Assembly: GCA_910587305.1 (NCBI GenBank)
Contig: CAJUKV010000016.1
Span: forward strand, 1-64,000
Source: an uncultured Lachnospiraceae bacterium
GTDB lineage: Bacteria; Bacillota; Clostridia; Lachnospirales; Lachnospiraceae
Reading direction: 5' to 3'
Length of the DNA stretch: 64,000 nucleotides
Shown: positions 26,065 to 33,861 of the stretch, one piece after another
How the letters are laid out: every line of letters starts with the position of its first letter
Numbering within the stretch: the stretch's first letter is position 1
Notes under the pieces: model-generated
Database searches by the model: none
Told to the model about the DNA's origin: nothing
What the model saw: only the letters and a program-made list of their open reading frames with translations
Program-made: the position numbers and the translations under genes

Positions 26065-27583
26065 GCTGTCGGATGATGATGAAGACCTTCGGGGAGAGAA
26101 AAGGGAAAGTGACAGTATTTTAAACCAGAGAAGGGTGCTGGAAAATTATATCAGTAACCATGATGAGCTGTCGCAATATCCGGTAAGGGAATTTGTGGAT
26201 GACGGGGTTTCAGGGGTGAGCTTCAACCGTCCGGGAATCCAGAGCCTGTTAAGTGAAGTGAAAGGGAAAAAGGTTGCCTGCATTGTGGTGAAAGACCTGT
26301 CCCGGTTTGGCAGGAATTATATTGAAGTCGGTGATTATATTGAACAGATTTTCCCCTTCCTTGGGGTGCGCTTTATTGCGGTGTCCGATAATTTTGACAG
26401 CTTTAAAAGCCCTGCCGGGCTGGATATTGGTTTCAGGAATCTGATGCACGATCTGTACAGCCGGGATTTATCTAAAAAGATAAAGTCGGTCAAGAAATTG
26501 ATGCAGGAGAAAGGGGCTTATTCCGGTGGGGATGTGCCATATGGATATATGAGGGGAAACGAAAAGGAAGATGTTTATGTTATTGATCCGGAAGCTGCAC
26601 AGATTGTCAGGAAGATATTCCTTTATGCGGCAGGGGGAGATACAACGTTGCAGATTGCTGGAAAACTAAATAAAGAGACAATCCCTACGCTGGGGGTGTA
26701 TAAAAACCAGAGTGTGAATACCAATTATGAGCTTAAGAACCAGAAAAGCAACTTGTGGAATGCTTCCCAGGTAGGTATTATCATCCGAAATGAGGTTTAT
26801 ATAGGAACTTTCATCGGACGGAAATTATCTACAGTAAGACCGTGGGAGATAAAAAGGAATGAGGAATCAGAGTACATAAAAATAGAAGGGCACCATGAGG
26901 GGCTGGTTACAGAAGAATTATTCAGGGAAGCACAGAAAGTGATCAGGGTACGCAAGAAAAGGGAAACATATAAAAAAGAAGAAAACCCGTCACCTTTAAA
27001 GGGAAAAGTAAAGTGTGGCTGTTGCGGGTATAGTATGAGCCTTAAACGCGCAGTCAAAAAGCAATATTATTACTGCCGTATGGGGAGTGGATGTGGTTCT
27101 TATCTTAAGATCGGGCTGGAACCGCTGGAAAAAGCAGTTTGGGGTGTGCTGCAGAAACTGGCAGAGGCATACCATGAAGAAGAGAAGGCATGTCAGAGTA
27201 AAAAGGTACAGATATTGTCAGTGGTCTCCAAAATGAAGGAAAGAAAGAGGATTTTGGAGATACAGGCAGAGCATTGTAAGACCAACCGGCTGGATTTGTA
27301 TTATCAATGGAAGGAAGGGTGGATTGCTAAGGAGGAATATGCAACCAAGAAGAATGAACTGACGAAGCAGGAGGCAGAAAGCAGACGGGAGCTTGAGCTT
27401 CTGGATCAGCAGATGGCGGAAACTGTCTTGGTGCAGAATTCATTGGAAGAAAGAATGGGGATGGTGGCACTGCTGGATGCGGAAGGATTGACGAAGGAGC
27501 TGGTGGATAAGCTGATTGAGAGAATAGATGTGTATGGGGATGACAGGGTGGAAATTAAGTGGAAGTTTAATGTGCAGGTGTAA
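26033..27583 (+). CDS. Large serine recombinase, trio 2 member 3
   Basis: A 516-aa large serine recombinase starting at ATG 26033 with GGGAGG upstream; an earlier in-frame codon at 25991 is less likely. The serine lies in YLRLS (Ser13). VKDLSRFGRNYIEVGDY and YSRDLSKKIKS are conserved, and the zinc ribbon is CGCCGYSMSLKR. It is the shortest of the six recombinases in the window, with a reduced coiled-coil tail. The last gene of the trio is followed by 166 bp without a gene, then by a toxin-antitoxin pair. The right-hand att site of the element should lie close to this 3' end if the usual layout holds. Confidence 0.92.
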   Translation: MNDGYVATYLRLSDDDEDLRGEKRESDSILNQRRVLENYISNHDELSQYPVREFVDDGVSGVSFNRPGIQSLLSEVKGKKVACIVVKDLSRFGRNYIEVGDYIEQIFPFLGVRFIAVSDNFDSFKSPAGLDIGFRNLMHDLYSRDLSKKIKSVKKLMQEKGAYSGGDVPYGYMRGNEKEDVYVIDPEAAQIVRKIFLYAAGGDTTLQIAGKLNKETIPTLGVYKNQSVNTNYELKNQKSNLWNASQVGIIIRNEVYIGTFIGRKLSTVRPWEIKRNEESEYIKIEGHHEGLVTEELFREAQKVIRVRKKRETYKKEENPSPLKGKVKCGCCGYSMSLKRAVKKQYYYCRMGSGCGSYLKIGLEPLEKAVWGVLQKLAEAYHEEEKACQSKKVQILSVVSKMKERKRILEIQAEHCKTNRLDLYYQWKEGWIAKEEYATKKNELTKQEAESRRELELLDQQMAETVLVQNSLEERMGMVALLDAEGLTKELVDKLIERIDVYGDDRVEIKWKFNVQV

Positions 27584-27749
27584 ATTGGTAAAATTATTTT
27601 TTATTTAGAATAGTTTTAGTAAATTCTCCTTTGAAAGAATGTTGAGGGATGTAGTTTTTTGGGGTATACTTAAGATATACAGTAAAAAAGAAATCGATGT
27701 ATTATGGATAAAATGAATCATTGGAATATAAAGAAAGGCGGTAATTGAT

Positions 27750-28004
27750 ATGTCAACATTACAGAGACAGGTAATACAATCCCTTAATGGTTTGTCAGAT
27801 GATAATTTGAAATTTTTGCTTGATATGATACAGCGCTTTATGAAACCTGCTGAAGGTGAAAGGAAAGCTCTGGAAAAAGCAAGACCAGACAGAAATGGTA
27901 TACGTAGAATTGGCAGCTTAGAAGGTCAGAACCTTATTGACGCGGATTATGATATAGATGAATGTAATGATGAAATTGCGGAAATGTTTGGGGTAATGAG
28001 CTAA
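27750..28004 (+). CDS. Antitoxin-like partner of the VapC gene
   Basis: An 84-aa acidic protein encoded directly before, and overlapping by one base, a PIN-domain toxin gene (TAATG junction). The N-terminal half is helical (LQRQVIQSLNGLSDDNLKFL) and the C-terminal half is charged, ending DECNDEIAEMFGVMS, the usual layout of an antitoxin with a toxin-wrapping tail. I cannot assign it to a named antitoxin family. A small palindromic stretch, GTATACTTAAGATATAC, lies upstream and could be the auto-repression site. Identification rests mainly on context. Confidence 0.6.
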   Translation: MSTLQRQVIQSLNGLSDDNLKFLLDMIQRFMKPAEGERKALEKARPDRNGIRRIGSLEGQNLIDADYDIDECNDEIAEMFGVMS

Positions 28005-28408
28005 TGAAAATATTAATAGATACACATATAGCCATTTGGGCAGTATTGAATGATCCTAAGTTGCCGAAAAGAGCAAAAAATATTATTCTTGATGAAGCAA
28101 ATGAGATATTTTATAGCACAGCTTCTGTTTGGGAGATTACAATTAAGCATATGTTGCATCCGGACAGGATTCGAATTAATGGCGATCTTTTAGCGAAAGG
28201 CTGTGAAGACAACGGATACACGGTATTGCCTGTTTTCAATAAACATGTTTCAGCGTTAGAAACATTAAAACGTTTGGAAAATGCTCCTCAGCATAATGAT
28301 CCATTTGATAGAATTATGTTGGCTCAGGCAAAAGCAGAGAATTTGATGTTTTTAACACATGATTCTTTAATCCCGTATTATGGAGAATCATTTATTATGT
28401 CGGTTTAA
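28004..28408 (+). CDS. vapC: VapC-family PIN-domain toxin
   Basis: A 134-aa PIN-domain ribonuclease. The first acidic residue is Asp6 in ILIDTH, then the STASVWEITIKH helix with its glutamate, and the late DPFDRIMLAQAKAENL and LTHDSL motifs that complete the Mg-binding site. VapC toxins cleave initiator tRNA or rRNA loops. It is translationally coupled to the upstream antitoxin gene. Located just after recombinase trio 2, the pair probably stabilises the integrated element. All catalytic acids appear intact. Confidence 0.82.
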   Translation: MKILIDTHIAIWAVLNDPKLPKRAKNIILDEANEIFYSTASVWEITIKHMLHPDRIRINGDLLAKGCEDNGYTVLPVFNKHVSALETLKRLENAPQHNDPFDRIMLAQAKAENLMFLTHDSLIPYYGESFIMSV

Positions 28409-28486
28409 CATGACAAAAGCAATATATTTAGAAATATCAATTTCGAGCAGATAAAATAATAGAGTTTACGTAGGAGGACAATTCAA

Positions 28487-29554
28487 TTGGATATACTATT
28501 TAAATCGTTTCATAATATTAACGTTCCTGAAAATGCTATTCGTACAATACCGATTCCAGAAGATTTTGATGGATTTATGACTGATTTCCTTCTATATTCT
28601 TTGCAAAATGGAAGTATTAAACGTTATAAAATGATTGATAAAAACTCAGAGGTTCTTAGTTGTATTCAACAAATTGCGAAAAAAAGCTTAAATGATGATC
28701 AAGAAGATACAGATGTAACATTGGAGTTTTCAGACAGTATAGCGTTGAAATTATTGAGAGAAGAGCAAGCGGCTCAGCAATTGATTGAAAAGATGAGGAT
28801 TACAATTCAAAGAGGCAGTTTGATTCAAACTATGTTAAGAACAAATGAGGGTGCCCTTTTTTTTATTGTTGCTAAAGTAGAGCATTCAGCGTGGTATGAA
28901 GGAGAAAGCTTGGAAAAGAAATTTGGATTTCCCGGAGATAAGAAATCCGTTTGGAAATCAGCAATAATCCCGTTAGAAACAACGGGTGCTTTGTCAGAAG
29001 GGGATATAAAGGTATATCGAAATAATAGTTCAAAGTACTGGACAGATAAATTCCTTGAAGTTCAAGAAAAGAAATCAGATGAAACAAATACGCGTGAGGT
29101 ATTTGAAGCAGTTCAATTTGTTTTAAGAAAAAATGTTCGTAAAAAATCAGAACGTGATTATCTTATTTTGCGTAATGCTTTAATACAAAAAATGAAAACA
29201 CCACAACAGGTTAATTATGGGCAAATGATTGATGATTTAGTTGGAAATTATATTCCAGACGCAGAAAGCCTAAATATAAATACTATTAAAGAAAAGTTAC
29301 TTGAGTTGCCGGAAACAAAGTCATTTGACACACAATTCAATACCATTCCGACAGTAATTAAGGAGAGGAAACGTACAGAGAAATATTTACCATCAGCAGG
29401 TATTGAATTAATACTTGTGGGAGCAATTGAAGATTTTGAACATGTAATTACATCAGAAACTGTAGATGGTGGTAGACGTTATTTAAAAATACGTTGTGAT
29501 GATAACAAAACGTATGAAGCTTTTGCGGTTAAGCCGCTAAGAATAGAAACGTAA
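28487..29554 (+). CDS. Unrecognised protein, distant nucleoid-associated (NdpA)-like pattern
   Basis: A 355-aa soluble protein starting at TTG 28487, 9 nt after TAGGAGG. I do not recognise it with confidence. A middle strand region (GALFFIVAKVEHSAWYEG), a helix (REVFEAVQFVLRK) and a final beta-rich block (GIELILVGAIEDFEHVITSE) recall the order of elements in YejK/NdpA-type nucleoid-associated proteins. The similarity is faint. It is followed after 41 nt by a membrane protein gene in the same direction. A soluble sensor with a membrane partner inside an accessory island suggests a defence cassette, which is inference. Confidence 0.4.
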   Translation: MDILFKSFHNINVPENAIRTIPIPEDFDGFMTDFLLYSLQNGSIKRYKMIDKNSEVLSCIQQIAKKSLNDDQEDTDVTLEFSDSIALKLLREEQAAQQLIEKMRITIQRGSLIQTMLRTNEGALFFIVAKVEHSAWYEGESLEKKFGFPGDKKSVWKSAIIPLETTGALSEGDIKVYRNNSSKYWTDKFLEVQEKKSDETNTREVFEAVQFVLRKNVRKKSERDYLILRNALIQKMKTPQQVNYGQMIDDLVGNYIPDAESLNINTIKEKLLELPETKSFDTQFNTIPTVIKERKRTEKYLPSAGIELILVGAIEDFEHVITSETVDGGRRYLKIRCDDNKTYEAFAVKPLRIET

Positions 29555-29595
29555 TTTTTATTCTATGGGGACACAACTTGGGAAGGAGAGGCATC

Positions 29596-31071
29596 ATGAT
29601 TATTGAATCTTGTAAAAAGATGTTTGGCGAGCCCGTAAATTATTATGAAGCAGCAACAGTAGTTGATGCCGATTATGTGATTTTTTCAGAACAGTTGCCC
29701 AATGAAAGTCTATTGACAGAGCTTTTTGAAGATATTCCGGAGCGTGATGATATTGAGATTTCCATGAAAGATGAGGAGGGTGTGTATTTTAAGTCATCGC
29801 ATAATGCAACCTGGATGGACGAATATACAAAATTTTGTGACGGCCGAGAGAACGGCGAGGAGATAAATATACATATTCATATAGAAAAAAGAATTTTAAA
29901 TGATACAGTATCGGTTTATAATTTTAAAAGTTTTGTGGAAACTTTAGAGAAAGAAGAGCTTTTAAAACAGTTGGATATTTTTGTGGCATGGATGCGAGAA
30001 AGGGAAAAGGGGTTACGAATAGTTATAGATACAACAGATGTATTAATTACTAAATATATTGTGATTGCGTCAGAACTAAGGGATATAACTAATGGAAGAG
30101 TGAATGATATTCAAAAATGTGAAGATGCCAGTATATTTATGAACAGGGCCTATATACCCTTAATACCGCAAGACTTTTCTATACAATATTGTAATGGCGG
30201 TATCTCTGATCGTATGGCAAAGATTTTCAAGACAGTGGAGTCATTTCTTGCACTTATGTATATCGTTAATACTTCTAACATTGTTCTTGATAAAGCTATT
30301 ATTCAAATGCAACCTGGGCAAAATTTTGAAATTGAAGCCAATTCATACAAGTATAATTGTGTAATTACAGAGGTATACAATTGGGTATTTGCAGACGGTG
30401 AATCTTCGATAGATAGAGCTTCTATTGCAAGAAACATCATAAATGTTCGTTGCAAAGATGGTAAAGCATTATTAAATATGGATTCGTCTGTGTTAATGTC
30501 TATCAAATCCAATTATATGATTTATCAGAAAGATACTGTGCAGAAATATCTGGAATTAAAAGACCAGATTTCAGAATGTATTTCTAATACAACATTACAG
30601 TTTCAAGATGCTATAGATGGACTTATTGAAGGTATACGCAACAATTTAATTGCAATTATTACTTTTATTGTTTCATTAGTACTAACGGATTCACTTAATC
30701 TTGAAAATCTTGTTGAAGAACAGCTTCCCCGTAATCTTCAATTGGTAATAGGAATTTTTTTAATAGCATCAGCAGTATATTTGTTTATAACAAGGAAAAC
30801 AGTAAATACTAAATGGGAACTCATTGTTGACAGATATAATAGACTTAAACAGAATTATAAAGATGTATTGGAAGCAAAAGATTTGGATGATGTTTTTGGG
30901 CATGATGAAATGATTCATACTTATGAAAATAAGTTAAACAGTTATAAGAAGACTATTACAGGAATATGGATATTTTTTATTCTTTTAGTAGCTATACTCG
31001 CAGTAATTTATTCATTTGATGTGGGATATTGGGGAAGATTATTAAAGCAATTCCTTACTCAAAGTAAATAA
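29596..31071 (+). CDS. Unrecognised protein with C-terminal membrane segments
   Basis: A 491-aa protein from ATG 29596 with GGGAAGGAGAGG upstream. The first 350 residues are soluble and unrecognised. After a helix (LQFQDAIDGLIEGIRN) come two close hydrophobic segments (NLIAIITFIVSLVLT and LQLVIGIFLIASAVYLF). A cytoplasmic coiled region of about 60 residues follows, then a third segment (GIWIFFILLVAILAVIYSF) near the end. It is probably cotranscribed with the preceding soluble protein gene. Large soluble domains tethered by C-terminal membrane helices occur in abortive-infection effectors, so a membrane-acting defence role is possible. No catalytic motif was seen. Confidence 0.4.
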   Translation: MIIESCKKMFGEPVNYYEAATVVDADYVIFSEQLPNESLLTELFEDIPERDDIEISMKDEEGVYFKSSHNATWMDEYTKFCDGRENGEEINIHIHIEKRILNDTVSVYNFKSFVETLEKEELLKQLDIFVAWMREREKGLRIVIDTTDVLITKYIVIASELRDITNGRVNDIQKCEDASIFMNRAYIPLIPQDFSIQYCNGGISDRMAKIFKTVESFLALMYIVNTSNIVLDKAIIQMQPGQNFEIEANSYKYNCVITEVYNWVFADGESSIDRASIARNIINVRCKDGKALLNMDSSVLMSIKSNYMIYQKDTVQKYLELKDQISECISNTTLQFQDAIDGLIEGIRNNLIAIITFIVSLVLTDSLNLENLVEEQLPRNLQLVIGIFLIASAVYLFITRKTVNTKWELIVDRYNRLKQNYKDVLEAKDLDDVFGHDEMIHTYENKLNSYKKTITGIWIFFILLVAILAVIYSFDVGYWGRLLKQFLTQSK

Positions 31072-31390
31072 AATAGGGCAGAAATTAAATGGAAGACTAA
31101 TGTGTAGTCGTAGATTGTAATTTTTTGAAAAAAGTGAAATATTTTTTAGTCCTAACTTGACACCAGCTTACAGGCAGCAGTATGGGAGTGTGAATCCGGC
31201 GGGGATTATCGCACCGGCGATTGTAGCGACGGCGGTAAGTACGGGGGTGGCGGTGGTGTATTGTAAGGTGAAGGATAGGAGGCGGAGAGTCTGAGGGTTC
31301 TCCGTTTCCGCTTTGTATACAAATATATTGACAAAAATAACTTTGGAAATTACAATAAAATTGCAATTTAATAGAGAAAGGAGAAAGATT
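31072..31390. other. Intergenic stretch with repeat core and tiny hydrophobic frame
   Basis: The 12-bp core CTAACTTGACAC of the repeat at 6860 and 33764 occurs at 31152-31163. A short frame (31190-31294, described separately) follows. A bulged GC-rich hairpin (GCGGAGA/TCTCCG region, about 31283-31312) lies at its end and may terminate transcription. Otherwise no gene is seen. Confidence 0.4.
31190..31294 (+). CDS. Possible 34-aa hydrophobic peptide with basic tail
   Basis: From GTG 31190 the frame reads NPAGIIAPAIVATAVSTGVA, then VVYCKVKD and four arginines before a TGA. One transmembrane helix with a basic tail is the build of type I toxins and other small membrane peptides. The frame remains open upstream without a clear start, so it may instead be the 3' end of a gene cut by an insertion; the 12-bp repeat core just upstream would fit that. 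GGGA is the only ribosome-site-like match. Confidence 0.3.
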   Translation: MNPAGIIAPAIVATAVSTGVAVVYCKVKDRRRRV

Positions 31391-32404
31391 ATGAGCGAAA
31401 TGGAGAGATACAGAGATATGTATTTTAATGACTGTATCGACTTACTTAAGAATAAACATTCTTATCGGAAACATGTAGATAAATTTATAAATTATTTAAA
31501 AATAATAGAATTAGATAATCGGCCCAGGGTAATAGATAAAGGTGTAGTAGAAGATTGCATAGGATATTATAGTCTCGAAAAGGGTGAATTAAATACTCGT
31601 TCAACAATGGAAGCGCATTTAGAAGCACTAAAAAGTTTTTATGATTATTTGAGCAGAACGGACAAGCTGCCTGATATTTTTACTGATTATGATTACAAAG
31701 AGTATAAAGAGGCAATAGTGAAAAAATATGAATTGTCTGAACCTGTCGAGAGAGGAAGTTTTGAATGCAAAGATATTATAAAAATATTATCAGATACAGA
31801 AGAACTTATGGAACAATCATTGGAAGGAACGGTTGGTATAAGAGATGAGGAACGTCATTTACAAAGGATGATAATGCGTTTGTTTATTAAGATAACGTTA
31901 ATTGCGCCTGCCAAACGGAATGTCATAGGACAGATTAAGATAGGTGATTTTGAGGAGAACTTTAAGATTTTGAATATAAATAAAATAAAAGTAAATGTTC
32001 CCTGTGGATTATCAAGGGATATTATTCAGGCAATTCGGTATGCGGAGGAAAGGAATGGTAAGCAGGCTGGAAAATCAGAAAGGCTTTTTGAATTTATTTA
32101 TCGTTACAAGGGGAAATTTACGGATGAGTCATTAAATACATGGTTTCTTAATTTATTGCAGGATATAGGATATATCGAAAAGTCCAAAAGAAGAACATAT
32201 CCGGTGGAGCCTATACGGAATGGAGCAATTTCAATTATGGTTAATAACATGGTCAATCCATTGCTTATATCAAAAATTACAGGTATAGGGTTTTCCAGAT
32301 TAGAGTCCCAATATTACAGTACAATGAAGTCTGAATATATGGATTATTTGAATAAAAATGTTAATAGAGCAATAGCGCAAAATGAATACTACTCGTATAT
32401 TTAA
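31391..32404 (+). CDS. Degenerate tyrosine recombinase-like protein
   Basis: A 337-aa protein from ATG 31391 (AAAGGAG upstream). The N-terminal half resembles the SAM-like core-binding domain of integrases (YRKHVDKFINYLKII, STMEAHLEALKSFYDYLS). The C-terminal half follows the tyrosine recombinase order but with altered catalytic boxes: APAKRNVIGQIKIGDF at the first arginine and VEPIRNGAISIMV in place of the usual LRHTFAT. LISKITGIG and a final YYSTM, where the nucleophile would be, follow. Loss of the first box-II histidine suggests a DNA-binding or regulatory role rather than full catalysis. It is followed after 23 nt by an AlbA_2 protein gene. Confidence 0.55.
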   Translation: MSEMERYRDMYFNDCIDLLKNKHSYRKHVDKFINYLKIIELDNRPRVIDKGVVEDCIGYYSLEKGELNTRSTMEAHLEALKSFYDYLSRTDKLPDIFTDYDYKEYKEAIVKKYELSEPVERGSFECKDIIKILSDTEELMEQSLEGTVGIRDEERHLQRMIMRLFIKITLIAPAKRNVIGQIKIGDFEENFKILNINKIKVNVPCGLSRDIIQAIRYAEERNGKQAGKSERLFEFIYRYKGKFTDESLNTWFLNLLQDIGYIEKSKRRTYPVEPIRNGAISIMVNNMVNPLLISKITGIGFSRLESQYYSTMKSEYMDYLNKNVNRAIAQNEYYSYI

Positions 32405-32427
32405 TTCTTTTTAGCAGGGGGATGAAA

Positions 32428-33753
32428 ATGTTTCAAGAAAGTAATAGGATTGAATTAAAAGCTACTCTAAATGATAAACTGGAAAAAGAAATAGTGGCAT
32501 TTTTAAATAATCGTGAAGGAGGGATTCTTTATATAGGTATTGATGATAAGGGCACCCCTGTAGAAAATTCTGATATGGATTCTATGCAGTTAAAGATTGC
32601 AGATAGAATTAAAAACAATATTTTACCATCAACACTTGGATTATTTGATATTGTTACTGAATATGTGGACAATATTCCGATAACTAAAATAGTTATATCC
32701 AGTGGACTTGAAAAACCCTATTATATAAAAAGTAAAGGAATGTCACCGAACGGATGCTATATGCGGATTGGAACGTCAACGCAGCCAATGTCTACTGCAT
32801 TAATAGACGAACTGTACGCAAGGAGAATACATACAACATTGCGTAATATCCCTTCTCCCAGACAAGACCTTACTTTTGCACAATTAAAGATATACTATCA
32901 GGAAAGGGGATTTGAGTTAAACAGGAAATTTGCTAATAGTCTTGAGTTGCTCACTCCTGATGGAAAATATAATTATATAGCATATTTGCTTGCAGATGAA
33001 AATGGCGTATCGATTAAAGTTGCAAAGTATGCCGGAACAACAAAAGTAGATTTAGTTGAGAATGAAGAATATGGATACTGTTCATTGATTAAGGCAACGA
33101 ATCATGTTTTGGAGAAAATGAAAATAGAAAATGTTACAAAAGCAAAGATAACAAGTACAAAAAGGATTGAAAAGAATCTCGTTGAATCTGTACCGTTACG
33201 TGAGGCGTTGATCAATTCCATTGTACATAATGATTTTTCACGTGAAATTCCGCCTGTTTTTGAGATTTTTAGTGACAGAATTGAGTTTACATCATATGGC
33301 GGATTGATTCCGGGACAAAGCAAAGAGGATTTTTTTAGTTGTAGCAGTATGCCCAGGAATAGAGAACTGATGCGGGTATTTAAGGATTTGGGATTGGTTG
33401 AACAGTTAGGATCTGGGATGAGCAGGATTTTGCAATCATATGACCGTGATATCTTTGAAATATCAGATCATTTTATAAAGGTTATTTTTCCATTTTCCCT
33501 ATCCGCTAATGATAATGTCGCCATTGGCGATAATAATGGCGATATAAATGGTGATAATCGGAGTGATCGGGATAAAGTTTTGGTGTTATTAGAAGAAAAG
33601 CCTGGTATTACAGCAAAAGAAATGAGTGAGCAAACAGGATTAAGCACCAGAAAGATTAGCCGCGTTATAAGGGAGCTGCGCGAATCAGAAGTGATTATAC
33701 GTATTGGTTCCAATAAAAAAGGACATTGGGAAATTAACAAATCCAAATTTTAA
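32428..33753 (+). CDS. AlbA_2/Schlafen-type ATP-binding transcriptional regulator
   Basis: A 441-aa protein with an N-terminal AlbA_2 (Schlafen-like) domain: ESNRIELKATLN, then VAFLNNREGGILYIGIDDKG. A GHKL-type ATP-binding segment follows (VPLREALINSIVHNDFS, GGLIPGQ, GLVEQLGSGMSRIL), and a winged helix closes the protein (GITAKEMSEQTGLSTRKISR). These proteins are often called RecG-like or divergent-AAA-4 regulators. ATG 32428 has AGGGGG at a good distance; the ATG at 32422 is too close. Between the ATPase part and the winged helix is a linker rich in Asn, Gly and Asp (GDNNGDINGDN). It probably acts with the integrase-like protein just upstream. Confidence 0.75.
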   Translation: MFQESNRIELKATLNDKLEKEIVAFLNNREGGILYIGIDDKGTPVENSDMDSMQLKIADRIKNNILPSTLGLFDIVTEYVDNIPITKIVISSGLEKPYYIKSKGMSPNGCYMRIGTSTQPMSTALIDELYARRIHTTLRNIPSPRQDLTFAQLKIYYQERGFELNRKFANSLELLTPDGKYNYIAYLLADENGVSIKVAKYAGTTKVDLVENEEYGYCSLIKATNHVLEKMKIENVTKAKITSTKRIEKNLVESVPLREALINSIVHNDFSREIPPVFEIFSDRIEFTSYGGLIPGQSKEDFFSCSSMPRNRELMRVFKDLGLVEQLGSGMSRILQSYDRDIFEISDHFIKVIFPFSLSANDNVAIGDNNGDINGDNRSDRDKVLVLLEEKPGITAKEMSEQTGLSTRKISRVIRELRESEVIIRIGSNKKGHWEINKSKF

Positions 33754-33763
33754 GAATTTTTAG

Positions 33764-33790
33764 AAAGTCCGTGTCATTAACTTGACACAA
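33764..33790. repeat. 27-bp direct repeat, right copy (copy C)
   Basis: This matches 6860-6886 at 25 of 27 positions (GTGTCATTAACTTGACACAA here). It lies 10 bp after the AlbA_2 gene and marks the switch from accessory genes to chromosome-like genes. A weaker match, GTGTCATTACTTGACA, occurs at 49050-49065. Confidence 0.55.
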
Positions 33791-33823
33791 TGCTCCGGTA
33801 AAGATAAATTTCTAACTTGTAAA

Positions 33824-33852
33824 AAAGCACACCGGAAAAACCGGTGTGCTTT
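33824..33852. terminator. Hairpin terminator between convergent genes
   Basis: AAAGCACACCGG (33824-33835) pairs perfectly with 33841-33852 around a five-A loop, with A and T runs on both sides. It can end both the rightward AlbA_2 operon and the leftward chemoreceptor gene. Confidence 0.85.
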
Positions 33853-33861
33853 GTGGGATCA

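Noticed and set aside
28487..31071. Kiwa (KwaA/KwaB) defence pair
   Set aside because: The membrane protein is far larger than KwaA and has its helices at the C-terminus, and the first protein shows no clear DUF4868 pattern.
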